A stretch of 64,000 nt of DNA from Lactobacillus sp. (GCA_022651245.1 JALCQM010000002.1:1-64000); one strand, 5' to 3'; numbered from the stretch's first letter, positions 35,288 to 45,234 are shown. A program made the numbers and translations. Notes: generated by a model not told the origin, from the sequence alone.

Positions 35288-35863
35288 ATGGACACGAAAA
35301 CAAAAATTGCTGACGCCACCAAGCGGCTGGTGATCAGCCAACCCTTCACGGCCATCAACGTGACCACGATCATGCGAGAGGCCGGGTTGCGGCGGCAGAC
35401 CTTTTACGATTACTTCCGGGATAAATACGACGTCTTAGGGGCGATTTACGCCAGTGAAGTGGCGGCAGCGGCCCATTATTGTGGCCACTACCGCTACTGG
35501 CCGCAAACCGTGGCCAGCATCGTCGCCTACTTTGCTGCCAACCGCGCCTTTTACCAGCGGGTGCTCCAAATCGATGAGCAAAATGCACCGGAACAGGTGA
35601 TCCGCCAGCACCTGCAAACGATGGTCGCCGATATTTTTACCACGATGGGGCAAGCGGAGACGGTGGTCATCGACACCGCGTATTGCGGGTTCGTCAAGAC
35701 GTTGCTGGGTGACGCGTTGTTGGCCGGGCTCAAAAGCTGGCTGTTGGCGCCAACGCCGGTGAGTGCTGCCCAGGAAACAACCTACTTACAAGCTTATTTT
35801 CAAGATGAGATCAACGGCTTCTTGTTGCGTGCGCGCAAGTTGGCGGTGGTGAACGGACACTGA
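35288..35863 (+). CDS. TetR-family transcriptional regulator (DhaS-like)
   Basis: A 191-aa DNA-binding protein. The helix-turn-helix covers TAINVTTIMREAGLRRQTFYDYFRDKYDVL, typical of the TetR/AcrR branch with a TetR_C_8-like C-terminal domain (ending QDEINGFLLRARK). The ATG at 35288 follows GAGG by nine bases; an in-frame GTG at 35282 is an alternative. Likely targets are the linked pentapeptide gene or the NmrA-like gene downstream. The terminator hairpin begins within its last codons. Confidence 0.87.
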   Translation: MDTKTKIADATKRLVISQPFTAINVTTIMREAGLRRQTFYDYFRDKYDVLGAIYASEVAAAAHYCGHYRYWPQTVASIVAYFAANRAFYQRVLQIDEQNAPEQVIRQHLQTMVADIFTTMGQAETVVIDTAYCGFVKTLLGDALLAGLKSWLLAPTPVSAAQETTYLQAYFQDEINGFLLRARKLAVVNGH

Positions 35864-35885
35864 CGCCAAGGTGTCCGTTTTTATT
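35852..35885 (+). terminator. Terminator overlapping the TetR gene end
   Basis: AACGGACAC / GTGTCCGTT stem followed by TTTTATTT; the left arm lies inside the final codons. Confidence 0.85.
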
Positions 35886-35939
35886 TGGCCCCGAGTGCTT
35901 ATAATAAGTCAGTGTAAGCACAAGAAAGGAAGCTAAATC

Positions 35940-36581
35940 ATGGCAAATGTATTGATCTTAGGCGCGCACGGGCAGATCGCCCGCTTGGCGACGCAACAAT
36001 TATTGCAGGAAACGACGCATCATTTGACCTTGTTTTTACGCCAGGCCAACCGCTTAACGGTGACGGACAGCCAGCGGGAAACCGTGATCGATGGGGATGT
36101 GTTGAACGCGGCGGACCTCCAAAAGGCGCTGCAAGGCATCGATATCGTCTATGCCAACTTAGGCAATGCCCAAATCGAAAAGCAGGCCCAAGAGGTGGTC
36201 GCGGCCATGGACCAAGCAGGGGTCCGGCGCCTGATCTGGATCTCGACGCTAGGCATCTATGATGAGGTGCCTGGGGCGTATGGCAAGTGGAATCACCAAA
36301 TGCTTGACGGCGGGTATTTGGAGACCTATGCGGCCGCGGCTAAGGTGATCGAAACCAGTGACTTGGACTACACGATCATTCGCCCGGCGTGGTTATCGAA
36401 TCAAGATATCGTCAGCTACGAAACCACCACCAAAGGGGAGCCGTTCAAAGGCACCGAGGTGAGTCGCAAGAGTATCGCCGATTTGGTCGTCAAGTTGATC
36501 AACGACCCGACCCAGCACCTCGGCGCGTCACTCGGAGTCGATCAACCCGGAACGGATGGGGACAAGCCGTCATTTTATTAA
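35940..36581 (+). CDS. NAD(P)-binding SDR-like protein (NmrA/YwnB type)
   Basis: A 213-aa atypical short-chain dehydrogenase. The Rossmann dinucleotide motif is [20 protein letters not shown], and the NVDLYANLGNA-like segment and [19 protein letters not shown] follow the NmrA-like pattern, where the catalytic Tyr is often lost. Small soluble protein, possibly a redox sensor or a quinone/flavin reductase relative. ATG after AAAGGAAGC. A large terminator separates it from kup. Confidence 0.88.
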   Translation: MANVLILGAHGQIARLATQQLLQETTHHLTLFLRQANRLTVTDSQRETVIDGDVLNAADLQKALQGIDIVYANLGNAQIEKQAQEVVAAMDQAGVRRLIWISTLGIYDEVPGAYGKWNHQMLDGGYLETYAAAAKVIETSDLDYTIIRPAWLSNQDIVSYETTTKGEPFKGTEVSRKSIADLVVKLINDPTQHLGASLGVDQPGTDGDKPSFY

Positions 36582-36586
36582 GCGGT

Positions 36587-36656
36587 AAAAAGGCCACGGC
36601 ACCACCTGGCCCGTTGCAAGGGATTGTGACGGTTGGAGGGGCGCCTGGCCTTTTTT
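36587..36656 (+). terminator. Terminator after the NmrA-like gene
   Basis: Long interrupted stem whose base is AAAAAGGCCA / TGGCCTTTTTT with GC-rich internal pairing. Confidence 0.8.
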
Positions 36657-36745
36657 GCGTGGGCTTTGCGGGCCAACTTTCAATTGTATTTTGTGCTGGT
36701 GGGCTTTATGCTATTGTCACCACGCATCATAAGGAGGAATTTGGC

Positions 36746-38770
36746 TTGAGTCAAAAGCGGAAGGCAGTGTCATTCGCCGGAATGCTGATCACATTGGGGA
36801 TCGTTTACGGGGATATCGGGACGAGCCCATTGTACGTGATGAATGCAGTCATCGGGGATGCCGGTAAGGTGGGGGCGTTGACGCCTGATTACATTATCGG
36901 CTCGATTTCGTTGATTTTTTGGACCTTGATGTTGCTGACGACGATCAAGTACGTCTTGATCGCCATGCGGGCGGATAACCGCGGTGAAGGGGGTATCTTT
37001 GCGCTTTATGCTTTGGTTCGCCACCGCGGGCGCTGGCTGGCCGTGCCGGCGTTGATCGGTGGGGCGGCGCTGCTCGCAGATGGCACGCTGACGCCAGCGG
37101 TGACCGTCACTTCGGCGATCGAAGGGTTAAAAGGCCAGCGTTTCGGCCAGGTAATCTTCAGCGACTCGCAAACGGTGGTGATCGCGATCACCGCGGTCAT
37201 CATTTTGGGGATCTTCTTGATCCAGCGGTTCGGGACCGCCAGCATCGGCCGGTTGTTCGGGCCGGTGATGCTGCTGTGGTTCTTGTTTCTCGGCATCGGT
37301 GGCACCTTGCACCTGACGACGCACCTGGAGATCCTCAAGGCGTTGTCACCGGTGTACGCGCTGAAGATCTTGTTCAGCCCAGAAAATAAAGTCGGCATCT
37401 TTTTGCTCGGCAGTATTTTCCTGGCCACCACTGGGGCAGAGGCCTTGTATTCAGACATGGGCCATGTCGGCAAGGGCAATATTTACCGCACCTGGCCGTT
37501 CGTCTACGCGATGTTGATGCTCAATTACTTCGGGCAAGGGGCCTGGCTGCTCAACCACTACCAAGATCAGGCCTACCGCAACTTGGCTTCGATCAACCCG
37601 TTTTACACGATGTTGCCGGATAGCGTGCGGCCAGTCGCCATCGTTTTGGCGACGTTCGCCGCGGTGATCGCCTCACAGGCGCTGATCACCGGGTCGTATA
37701 CGTTGGTCAATGAAGCGGTGGGGCTGAAGTTTTTGCCTAAAATGGCGATCCACCATCCGAACAATACCCGTAGCCAGATCTACATCGGGCTGGTCAACTG
37801 GTTTTTGTGCGTGGTGACGCTAGGGGTCGTGTGGTACTTCAAGACCTCCGAACATATGGAAGCGGCGTATGGCTTGGCGATCACCGTCACGATGCTGATG
37901 ACCACCTTGCTGTTGTTTGAATTCTTGAGCACACATGGGTCGCGGCTGCGCGCCGGGGTGTTTGCCGGCTTTTTCGCGGCCATCGAGGCGATTTTCTTAG
38001 CCGCCAGCCTGACCAAGTTCGTCAAAGGCGGCTACATCACGCTGTTGATCATGGTGTTGATCTTAGGCTTGATGGTGGTGTGGTTCTTCGGCAATAAGTT
38101 CCGCGAACGCTACCAAGACGAAAGTGAATACGTCACCTTGACCGACTACTTACCGCAGTTGCAGGCGTTGTCTCAAGATGAGTCGGTGCCGCTGTTGACG
38201 ACGAACCTGGTGTACATGACCAAGGTCAAAGCCGGGTACCGCTTGAAGCGCACGGCGATGTATTCGATTCTCGACAAGCAACCGAAGCGGGCCAAGGTCT
38301 ACTGGTTCGTCACGGTCAACGAAACGGACTCGCCGTGGGAGATGCGCTATACCGTGGACATGATGCACACCGATAATGTCGTGTCGGTTCAGCTGTACCT
38401 CGGTTTCCGCTGTTCCCAACACGTCAACATCTACATCCGCCAGATCATCAACGACTTGTTGGACGACCAGGTCCTACAACCGCAAGCACCGACCTACTCG
38501 ACGATGAAACATCGGCGCGTCGGCGATTTCCGCTTCGTCATCATTGGCGAAAAACCTGCCGGACTATTGAACGCGGATAACATCCCCGCTTGGCAAAAAC
38601 GCCTGATTGGCGGCCGGCTGTGGTTACAAAACGTGACCACGACGCCGGCACAATGGTATGGCTTAGAATTCTCCGAGGTGATCGAAGAATCTGTGCCGCT
38701 GTTCATTCAAAGTCCAAAAGAACCGCGCTTCACCAATAACGAAGTGATCAACCGTAAGGACACGCACTAG
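36746..38770 (+). CDS. kup: Potassium uptake protein, Kup/KUP/HAK family
   Basis: A 674-aa proton-coupled potassium importer with about twelve membrane segments (residues 1-430) and a long cytoplasmic C-terminus. The signature [17 protein letters not shown] is at the N-terminus, followed by [13 protein letters not shown] and [15 protein letters not shown]. The start is TTG 36746, eight bases after AAGGAGG; the open frame continues back to 36389 across the upstream gene and terminator and is not coding. The leader is too short for a cyclic-di-AMP riboswitch. Confidence 0.95.
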   Translation: MSQKRKAVSFAGMLITLGIVYGDIGTSPLYVMNAVIGDAGKVGALTPDYIIGSISLIFWTLMLLTTIKYVLIAMRADNRGEGGIFALYALVRHRGRWLAVPALIGGAALLADGTLTPAVTVTSAIEGLKGQRFGQVIFSDSQTVVIAITAVIILGIFLIQRFGTASIGRLFGPVMLLWFLFLGIGGTLHLTTHLEILKALSPVYALKILFSPENKVGIFLLGSIFLATTGAEALYSDMGHVGKGNIYRTWPFVYAMLMLNYFGQGAWLLNHYQDQAYRNLASINPFYTMLPDSVRPVAIVLATFAAVIASQALITGSYTLVNEAVGLKFLPKMAIHHPNNTRSQIYIGLVNWFLCVVTLGVVWYFKTSEHMEAAYGLAITVTMLMTTLLLFEFLSTHGSRLRAGVFAGFFAAIEAIFLAASLTKFVKGGYITLLIMVLILGLMVVWFFGNKFRERYQDESEYVTLTDYLPQLQALSQDESVPLLTTNLVYMTKVKAGYRLKRTAMYSILDKQPKRAKVYWFVTVNETDSPWEMRYTVDMMHTDNVVSVQLYLGFRCSQHVNIYIRQIINDLLDDQVLQPQAPTYSTMKHRRVGDFRFVIIGEKPAGLLNADNIPAWQKRLIGGRLWLQNVTTTPAQWYGLEFSEVIEESVPLFIQSPKEPRFTNNEVINRKDTH

Positions 38771-38904
38771 TTGCCAAACCCAAAGTGCGGCCGCCAGATT
38801 CTAACCAGGAATCTTGGGGGTCGTATTTTTGGTGCGCGCAAGGCATATTCTTTGACCTTTACCGCGACATGGGGATAATACGAGTTAGGTAAGGAGGGGA
38901 TAAA

Positions 38905-39615
38905 ATGCGTTTGAGTTTAATCGTCCCAGTTTATGACCTGGGGCCTTATTTTCGCCCGATGTTAGACTCGTTGACCCGCCAAACAGTCGATTTTGAGTTG
39001 TGGTTGGTGGACGACCACTCGCAAGATGGTTCTGCGGCCGTTGCGGCAGATTTTGTGGCGGGGCATTCCGCTTGGCACGCCTTGCAGCTGCCGGCGCATG
39101 CCGGCAGCTGCAAGGCCCGTAATGCCGGACTCGTGCGGGCAAGCGGGGAGGCGGTGGCGTTTGTCGATGGCGACGACTTGCTGGCACCTGATTTTGTCGC
39201 GACGCTGGCGGCTGGTTTTGCACACCCAGAAGTCGTCGGTACCAGCGTAGGCTACCGGTGGTGGCACGCCGCGCCGGTGACGAAAACGCCATGGCAGTAC
39301 TTGGACCAGGTGGCGATGTTTAATCAGGTGTCTCACCACGGCACGGCGATCGGTGGCTATGTCTGGAACAAGGCCTTCTTGCGCCAGGCCATTGGGGACC
39401 TGCGCTTCGATGAAAGTTTGCGCCTAGCGGAGGATTACTGGTTTACGGCTAGCTTCGTCGCCAACAATCCAGGTGTGTACGCCCACGCACCCAAAATTCG
39501 TTACACCAAGGTCGCGCGGCCGCACAGCACGCTTTATTCCGCTAATTTTGCGGCGCGCCGCCAAGAAGATCAGGTCTTTGACAAGATCCGCCGGTTAGAA
39601 CGAAAACTTGGGTGA
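38905..39615 (+). CDS. Family 2 glycosyltransferase
   Basis: A 236-aa GT-A fold enzyme. N-terminal SLIVPVYDLGPYFRPMLDSL is the nucleotide-binding start, LVDDHSQDGS the first acidic motif, and FVDGDDLLAPDFV the DxD metal-binding motif; LAEDYWFTASF supplies the catalytic base region. No membrane segment. The gene is alone, not in a polysaccharide cluster, so the acceptor is unknown. Good AAGGAGG site before ATG. Confidence 0.9.
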   Translation: MRLSLIVPVYDLGPYFRPMLDSLTRQTVDFELWLVDDHSQDGSAAVAADFVAGHSAWHALQLPAHAGSCKARNAGLVRASGEAVAFVDGDDLLAPDFVATLAAGFAHPEVVGTSVGYRWWHAAPVTKTPWQYLDQVAMFNQVSHHGTAIGGYVWNKAFLRQAIGDLRFDESLRLAEDYWFTASFVANNPGVYAHAPKIRYTKVARPHSTLYSANFAARRQEDQVFDKIRRLERKLG

Positions 39616-39622
39616 TCACGTT

Positions 39623-39657
39623 AAAAGGGCAAGCCAGCGACTCGGCTTGCCCTTTTG
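39623..39657. terminator. Terminator between glycosyltransferase and DUF554 gene
   Basis: AAAAGGGCAAGCC / GGCTTGCCCTTTT, convergent and bidirectional. Confidence 0.9.
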
Positions 39658-39674
39658 CTTGTTGTGGCGCGACC

Positions 39675-40355
39675 TCAAAACAGCTGGAAGAGCCCGACGA
39701 CGACCAAGGGGACGACTAGCGCTGGGAGGAGGTTCAGCGTCTTGATCGGCTTCAAGTCCAGAATCGAGATCCCGGAAGCGAGGATCAAGATCCCGCCGAC
39801 GATGCTCAGCTCGGTGATCATCGCGCTGGAAATCGCCCCTTGCAGCGCTTTGGCGAGTAAGTAGATGCCGCCTTGCCAACAGAATAAGACCGGTGCGGCG
39901 AAGATCATGCCGATCCCGAAGCTAGCGGCCAAAACTGTGCTGGTGACCGCGTCGAGCATGCCGTTGGTCATGAGCATCGTGGTGTCGCCTTTTAACGCCG
40001 CGGTGATCGGGCCGACGATCGACAGCGTGCCGATGCAGTAGAGCAAGATCCCTGTCGAGAGGCCTTGCGCGAGGTCGTTTTGGCCTTGGCGGCGGGCCAG
40101 CAGGCGGTTGAAGCGGCCGTCGAGGTCTAACCAAGCGCCGATCAAGGCCCCAATGGCGAGGCTGGCGATGAATAAGACCGGGTATTTGGAATCCGGCATG
40201 TGGGTGATCGTTGTGTTCAAGCCGATAGCGATCGTCGCCAGCCCGAGGGCGTCCATTAACATGTTGTGGGTGCTGTCTTTGAGCCCCTTGCGGAAAACAC
40301 TCCCGAGGGTGCTGCCTAAGATGATCATGGCGGTGTTAAAAATCGTTCCGAGCAT
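39675..40355 (-). CDS. DUF554 (YdfK-like) membrane protein
   Basis: A 226-aa protein with about six membrane segments and the DUF554 signature IILGSTLGSVFRKGLKDSTHNMLMDALGLATIAIG at its start (LxKxG...LG pattern) and TGILLYCIGTLSIVGPI in the middle. Members are common in Firmicutes and of unknown function, possibly transporters. It has a clear GGAGGTTAGT ribosome site. Monocistronic. Confidence 0.88.
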   Translation of the reverse strand: MLGTIFNTAMIILGSTLGSVFRKGLKDSTHNMLMDALGLATIAIGLNTTITHMPDSKYPVLFIASLAIGALIGAWLDLDGRFNRLLARRQGQNDLAQGLSTGILLYCIGTLSIVGPITAALKGDTTMLMTNGMLDAVTSTVLAASFGIGMIFAAPVLFCWQGGIYLLAKALQGAISSAMITELSIVGGILILASGISILDLKPIKTLNLLPALVVPLVVVGLFQLF

Positions 40356-40529
40356 ACTAACCTCCAGCTAAGTGAATAGACCTAGCATACCCATTGCAAT
40401 AGGGGCACTGTCAAGCACCGTTTGCTGAATAGTAGCGGACGTTTTCAGTAAATCCTGGTATTCACGCGGCATATCGCTTACAATGACACAAAACGTACCT
40501 GGTGTGCTGACACCAAAAAGGGGGCCGTT

Positions 40530-41369
40530 ATGGGGGTACAACCAAGCGTTATCATTAGCCAGGACCTGTCTGGGATCGGGCAGGTGTCTTTGGGCGTCGC
40601 GCTGCCGTTGATCGCGGCCATGGATTTCAATCCCTTCAGTTTACCGACGGCGTTATTGTCGACGCACACAGGGGGCTTGGGGAAAAACACCTTTTTAGAT
40701 CTATCTGCGCAGATGCCGGCGATCTTGACTCATTGGCAGACGCTGGGCTTGCAGCCAGACGGGTTGTTGTTAGGGTATTTGGGGCACAACGCGTTGGCAG
40801 TGTGGCAGTCTTGGCTGCCGCGTTTTCACCGCGTGCCGGTGCGCGTGATCGACCCGGTCATGGCGGATAACGGACAGTTGTACCACGGCTTCGATGCGGC
40901 TTACGTCAAGGCGATGCGCACATTGGTCACCCAGGCTACCGTGATCACGCCTAACCCAACGGAGGCGCTGTTACTATTGGATGAGCCGTTAACGCCGGCA
41001 CCGTTGACCGCGGCAACGGCCAAGGCATTGGCTGCGCGGGTCGCGGCCCGTTTTGAAGTGACGGTGGTGTTGACCGGCGCGCCGCTCGAATCCGGTGACT
41101 TAGGCGTCGCCGGGGCCGGACCAGGCTCGCCGCCGTGGTGTTTGACGACGGCGAGTTTGGCTGGGCATTATTTTGGCACGGGCGATATTTTCGCCAGCGT
41201 CTTGTGCGGCGCCTTGTTGCGGGGGCTGGGGTTGCAGGCGGCGAGCCAGCTGGCAATGACCTTCGTGTCCAAAGCCATCAGCGCGACGCTTGCCGCCCAC
41301 CGCGACGTCCGCTTCGGCGTCGATTATGCGGCCGGATTGCCGTGGTTATTAGCACAGTTACCAGCATAG
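40530..41369 (+). CDS. pdxK: Pyridoxal/pyridoxamine kinase
   Basis: A 279-aa ribokinase-fold enzyme that phosphorylates vitamin B6 vitamers with ATP. The start SVIISQDLSGIGQVSLGVALPLIA and LPTALLSTHTGG are typical of the lactobacillar pyridoxamine kinases; RVIDPVMADNGQLY carries the phosphate-binding motif and HYFGTGDIFAS the GTGD catalytic Asp. Hydroxymethylpyrimidine kinase is the main alternative. The adjacent ECF S component, 11 bases downstream, supports vitamin salvage. Confidence 0.85.
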   Translation: MGVQPSVIISQDLSGIGQVSLGVALPLIAAMDFNPFSLPTALLSTHTGGLGKNTFLDLSAQMPAILTHWQTLGLQPDGLLLGYLGHNALAVWQSWLPRFHRVPVRVIDPVMADNGQLYHGFDAAYVKAMRTLVTQATVITPNPTEALLLLDEPLTPAPLTAATAKALAARVAARFEVTVVLTGAPLESGDLGVAGAGPGSPPWCLTTASLAGHYFGTGDIFASVLCGALLRGLGLQAASQLAMTFVSKAISATLAAHRDVRFGVDYAAGLPWLLAQLPA

Positions 41370-41380
41370 GGGGAAAAAGG

Positions 41381-41932
41381 ATGCAACGTACCAATCAGTT
41401 ACGGAAGTTAGTATTCACCGGTTTGTTTGCGGCAATTATTTATATCGGGATCTGGATGTTACGGATCCCGTTGCCGGCGTTAGTCGGTAAGCCATTCATT
41501 CATTTTGGCAACACGTTGATGGCCTTGGCGATTTTATTTTTAGGTGGCAGGTACGGGTTTATCGCCAGTGCCATCGGCCTGGGCGGTTTCGATTTGGTGA
41601 ATGGGTTCGCCGCGACCAGTTGGCTGACGGTGTTGGAATGTGCGGTGCAGGCGGTCGTGATTTCCGGCCTGTTCAAGGCGTTCAAGGGTAAAACGCAGCC
41701 GTTAAGTCTCAAGCAGATCATCGCGATCAGTATCACCGCCGGCGTGACCAAGGTGATCACATCGTATCTGGTGTCGATCGTCGAAGCGCTGATGGTTGGA
41801 ACCAGCTTCAAAGTCGCGGTCGTCACTAGTTTCTTGAGCTTGACCAGTGCCACCATCAACGCGTTTTCCACCGCCGTCGTCGTCCCGATCCTCTACCTCG
41901 CCCTCCGCGACGCCTTCAAAAACAGAGTGTGA
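41381..41932 (+). CDS. ECF transporter S component, probably for vitamin B6
   Basis: A 183-aa substrate-binding membrane subunit of an energy-coupling-factor importer, with about six segments and the PF12822-type motif KLVFTGLFAAIIYIG followed by FIHFGNTLMALAILFLGGRYGF. It needs the shared EcfAA'T module, encoded elsewhere. Operon with the pyridoxal kinase suggests it takes up pyridoxine or a related vitamer (PdxU-like), by inference. The start is ATG 41381 ten bases after GGGGGAAAAAGG. Confidence 0.85.
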   Translation: MQRTNQLRKLVFTGLFAAIIYIGIWMLRIPLPALVGKPFIHFGNTLMALAILFLGGRYGFIASAIGLGGFDLVNGFAATSWLTVLECAVQAVVISGLFKAFKGKTQPLSLKQIIAISITAGVTKVITSYLVSIVEALMVGTSFKVAVVTSFLSLTSATINAFSTAVVVPILYLALRDAFKNRV

Positions 41933-41935
41933 CCC

Positions 41936-41967
41936 GGCGCGGGTTTAGGTGTGCGTCTAAGACAGCC
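41936..41967 (+). repeat. Partial family C repeat fused to a family A end
   Basis: GCGGGTTTAGG..CTAAGACAGCCGC matches the left third of family C (compare 59735-59765) and is followed directly by the right end of family A (CACCCCCTGGCCCTGGACCAATT). It starts a few bases after the ECF S component stop. Confidence 0.6.
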
Positions 41968-42005
41968 GCACCCCCTGGCCCTGGACCAATTAACCTGCGA
42001 ACTCC
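41963..42005 (+). repeat. Family A repeat, right end only (A2)
   Basis: CACCCCCTGGCCCTGGACCAATT..CCTGCGAACTCC matches the right terminus of A1 and A3. The left arm and inner hairpin are absent. It abuts the B2 copy, as A1 abuts B1. Confidence 0.7.
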
Positions 42006-42371
42006 AGTGGTGGAATTAAGCAACGTTGATCGTGGTTGTGTCGACGGGTTGTCATCAGCCAGTTCATGAGAGTCAGCCGTGATTCGGACGCTGTAATAAT
42101 CGGGCAACATTAGCCAATGTTCTACAGTTACCGCTGTGACTACTGCCGTATTATTTTGATAAAAGTCAGTTGATACCACAATCGTAGGCGGTTAGGTGGA
42201 GCGGGTCGGGGCTCAGCCGTGAAGGAATCAGCGGTAGCTGATTTGCGCAAACCCTGAGACATGCATGAGCCGGAACGGCTCGTATGGCTCAGGGTTTAGG
42301 CGGAGAAGCAACGCTTCGCAGCCGGCGCCATGGCGTCTCCAGCCCCGACCCGCGGAGCCTAACTGCCGGCA
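42005..42371 (+). repeat. Family B structured repeat, copy B2
   Basis: Second copy of family B. Core arms 42187-42213 and 42341-42367 pair over 27 bases. The inner stems of B1 are retained; the GAGCCG/CGGCTC stem keeps its pairing while its loop changes from CTTG to GAA. The upstream half is diverged from B1 but still alignable (TTGATACCACAATCGTAGGC shared). The rest of 41933-42562 holds only these repeats and the cls promoter region. Confidence 0.82.
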
Positions 42372-42562
42372 GTAGGGACTAAACCCAGGTATCATTGGCA
42401 TACAGCATAGAAGAAGCGGATCGGTCGCATGACGGCTGACCCGTTTTTTTGCTAGCACACGCCCATGAAATGCCCGTGTTAGCAGGATAGTAGCTAATTA
42501 TTGCTTGCTTTTGACCGTCAGTGCGGTAGGTTAATACCAAGTATCATTGAGGAGGACATTAG

Positions 42563-44017
42563 ATGAGTTGGACTGTGATCAAGACGATCATCTCGATCGT
42601 CATCACTTTGAACGTCATCGCCTCGGTCATTACGGTGTTTCGCGAAAAGCGCGACATTGCGGCGACTTGGGCGTGGTTATTGGTGCTGAACTTCTTGCCG
42701 CTAGTAGGCTTTTTACTGTATGCCTTTTTCGGGCGGAAGTTGAGCCACCGGCAATTGGACAAGATCCGGGCGCAGCCGAATGCGGAATTGACGGAGGCCT
42801 TGGAGCGGCAGCGCACCTCGATCCCACCGTATTCGGCGGAGAATACGCATACGGAAGCGTCTGTGAAGAACATGATCGAGTTGTTCCAAAACATCGACGG
42901 CGCCTTCGTCACGACGAATAACCAGACGGCGATTTTTACAGACGGCAACCAGTTGTTTGCGGATATGCAAAGTGAGATCCGCCAGGCACAGCACCATGTG
43001 TACATCGAGTTCTATACATTTTATGCCGATCAGCTGGGGTCAGAGATCTTGAGCACCTTAGTGGCAAAGGCTCGCGAAGGCGTCGATGTGCGGGTCTTGT
43101 ATGATTCTTGGGGGTCGATGGGCGCACGGGCAGAATTCTTTCAGCCGCTGCGCGATGCCGGTGGCTATGCGGAACCGTTCTTGGGGATCCACTCGAACCT
43201 GCTGGACTTCCGCTTGAACTTCCGCAACCACCGCAAGATCGTGGTGATCGACGGCTGGACCGGGTATATCGGTGGCTTCAACATTGGGGACCAATACGTC
43301 GGGCGGGACCAGAAGTTCGGTTATTGGCGGGACACCCACTTGAAGCTCGAAGGCGACGGTGTCTTGGGGTTGCAACAGCACTTCATCCAAGATTGGGACG
43401 CGACGGTCGAGGCCCATAAGTTGGATGTCAACCAGACACATTTTCCGAAACATAATCACGGAATGGGCCAAACCATGGTGCAAATCGTCTCTAGCGGGCC
43501 GACCGGGGACATGGAGCAGATCAAGCTTGGGTACTTGCGGATGATCAACTCCGCCAGGGAACACCTGTACATTCAATCGCCGTACTTGATCCCCGATGAT
43601 TCGGTGCTGAATGCCTTGCGCAGCGCGATCTATTCTGGCGTCGACGTGCGCATTATGGTGCCACATATGCCGGACCACGCGTTCGTTTACCGCGCGACCC
43701 AATATTACGCGCGGTTGTTGGCCGAAGACGGCGCGAAGATCTACTTCTACGAAGACGGGTTTATTCACGCCAAGGTGATCACGATCGACGACACGATCAG
43801 CTCGGTGGGCTCGGCGAACATGGATTTTCGCAGCTTCAAGTTGAACTTTGAAGCCAACGCCTTCATCTACGACCGGCCGGTGGCCCAGCAGCTCCACGAG
43901 ATCTTTTTAGCGGATAGCGAAAAAAGTACGCTGGTGACCGCTCAAGACTTCCACGAGATGTCTGCGTGGTTGCGGTTCAAGCAGGCCTTTTCGCGGCTAT
44001 TATCACCGATCTTGTAG
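42563..44017 (+). CDS. cls: Cardiolipin synthase
   Basis: A 484-aa membrane-bound phospholipase-D-family enzyme that joins two phosphatidylglycerols into cardiolipin and glycerol. Two N-terminal membrane helices (residues 5-60) precede two HKD motifs: HRKIVVIDGWTGYIGGFN near residue 223 and HAKVITIDDTISSVGSAN near residue 402. Length is normal. ATG 42563 follows GGAGG. The AI-2E family gene follows after 52 bases, perhaps in the same transcript. Confidence 0.96.
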   Translation: MSWTVIKTIISIVITLNVIASVITVFREKRDIAATWAWLLVLNFLPLVGFLLYAFFGRKLSHRQLDKIRAQPNAELTEALERQRTSIPPYSAENTHTEASVKNMIELFQNIDGAFVTTNNQTAIFTDGNQLFADMQSEIRQAQHHVYIEFYTFYADQLGSEILSTLVAKAREGVDVRVLYDSWGSMGARAEFFQPLRDAGGYAEPFLGIHSNLLDFRLNFRNHRKIVVIDGWTGYIGGFNIGDQYVGRDQKFGYWRDTHLKLEGDGVLGLQQHFIQDWDATVEAHKLDVNQTHFPKHNHGMGQTMVQIVSSGPTGDMEQIKLGYLRMINSAREHLYIQSPYLIPDDSVLNALRSAIYSGVDVRIMVPHMPDHAFVYRATQYYARLLAEDGAKIYFYEDGFIHAKVITIDDTISSVGSANMDFRSFKLNFEANAFIYDRPVAQQLHEIFLADSEKSTLVTAQDFHEMSAWLRFKQAFSRLLSPIL

Positions 44018-44069
44018 CGGCAAAACGCGATTCACGGTACACTATTAGCCAATAGGAGGATTGTCCATC

Positions 44070-45185
44070 GTGAAAGTCACACGTTCTCAAGCGCTCCGGT
44101 ACCTCGTGATCGGGGCTATATTCTTGGTGTGCTTGATCTATCCGGCACAGTTATTTGCTGGGTTTCAAGCGCTGTTTCAAATCGCACTGCCGTTAGTGAT
44201 CGGTGGTGCGCTCGCTTTTTGTATCAACTTGTTATGCGTGCGGTTGGAGCGGCATTTTTGGCCGCGGGCGCAAGCCAAATGGGCGGCTAGCTTGCGGCGG
44301 CCAGCAGCGATCCTAGCGGCGTTGGTGTTGATCATCGCGATCATTGCCGGGGTCTTGCGCTTAGTTTTGCCGCAATTTATCACGGCGATCGACGGCTTCT
44401 TCAGCAGCTTGCCGGAGACGCTCAAACAAGTGAATCAGTGGCTGACCAAGTCGGATCAAGCCAACGCCTTGACCAAGCAGCTGGCCAGCGCGAAGATCGA
44501 TTGGACCAGTATCCAATCCAAAGTGATGAAGTACGTGTCGTCTGGGGTTTCAGGCGTGTTCTCCAGTTCGATCTCGATTTTTGGGAACCTGGCGTCTGGC
44601 ATCTTCAGCTTTATTTTGGCGTTCACCTTCGCCATTTACTTGGTCAGCGGCAAGGAGCGGATCGGCAGCCGCTTGAACCGCGTGTGCGCTGCCTTCTTCC
44701 CAGAACGCTTGATGGCGAAGGTGCGCTACGTGTTGAAAGTCGCCAACGATATGTTTTCGAGCTTCATCGTGGGGCAGGTGACCGAAGCGTTCATTCTCGG
44801 GACCTTGTGTGCGCTGGGGATGTTGCTATTCCGCTTCCCGAACGCCGTTTCGATCGGCGCCTTGATCGGGATGACCGCTTTGATCCCGATGGTCGGGGCG
44901 TTCATCGGCGGCACGGTCGGGTTTGTTTTGATCGCAGTGTCTAGTCCGATGCAAGCCGTGTTGTTCGTGGTCTTCTTAATCTGCCTGCAGCAAATCGAAG
45001 GCAACTTGATCTATCCGCGAGTGGTTGGCGGCTCGATCGGTCTGCCAGGGATCTTGGTCCTGGCCGCGATCACGATCGGTTCTGGGCTTGGCGGCATCGT
45101 GGGGATGCTGGTGGGGGTACCTACCGCCGCGACGATCTACCGTCTAGTCCGCAATGCCACCTGGAAAAAAGAAGGTAAGCTTTGA
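44070..45185 (+). CDS. AI-2E family transporter (PF01594)
   Basis: A 371-aa membrane protein with about eight segments. The C-terminal half holds the family signature (GQVTEAFILGTLCALGMLLFRFP, then MTALIPMVGAFIGGTVGF and QQIEGNLIYPRVVGGSIGLPG). Named after the E. coli autoinducer-2 exporter, but most members transport unknown solutes or ions. The start is GTG 44070, ten bases after GGAGG; an in-frame TTG at 44061 abuts the ribosome site. Confidence 0.92.
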   Translation: MKVTRSQALRYLVIGAIFLVCLIYPAQLFAGFQALFQIALPLVIGGALAFCINLLCVRLERHFWPRAQAKWAASLRRPAAILAALVLIIAIIAGVLRLVLPQFITAIDGFFSSLPETLKQVNQWLTKSDQANALTKQLASAKIDWTSIQSKVMKYVSSGVSGVFSSSISIFGNLASGIFSFILAFTFAIYLVSGKERIGSRLNRVCAAFFPERLMAKVRYVLKVANDMFSSFIVGQVTEAFILGTLCALGMLLFRFPNAVSIGALIGMTALIPMVGAFIGGTVGFVLIAVSSPMQAVLFVVFLICLQQIEGNLIYPRVVGGSIGLPGILVLAAITIGSGLGGIVGMLVGVPTAATIYRLVRNATWKKEGKL

Positions 45186-45187
45186 TC

Positions 45188-45234
45188 AAACAACGGCCCG
45201 CTCAGGTGGCATTTCCCTGAGCGGGCCGTTGTTT
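45188..45234. terminator. Strong bidirectional terminator
   Basis: CAAACAACGGCCCGCTCAGG / CCTGAGCGGGCCGTTGTTTG, about 20 paired bases, between convergent genes. Confidence 0.93.

Noticed and set aside
36389-36745. In-frame 119-codon extension of Kup
   Set aside because: It crosses the upstream NmrA-like gene and a terminator; the TTG at 36746 has an ideal ribosome site and family N-terminus.
36700-36745. Cyclic-di-AMP (ydaO) riboswitch before kup
   Set aside because: Too little space between the preceding terminator and the start codon.
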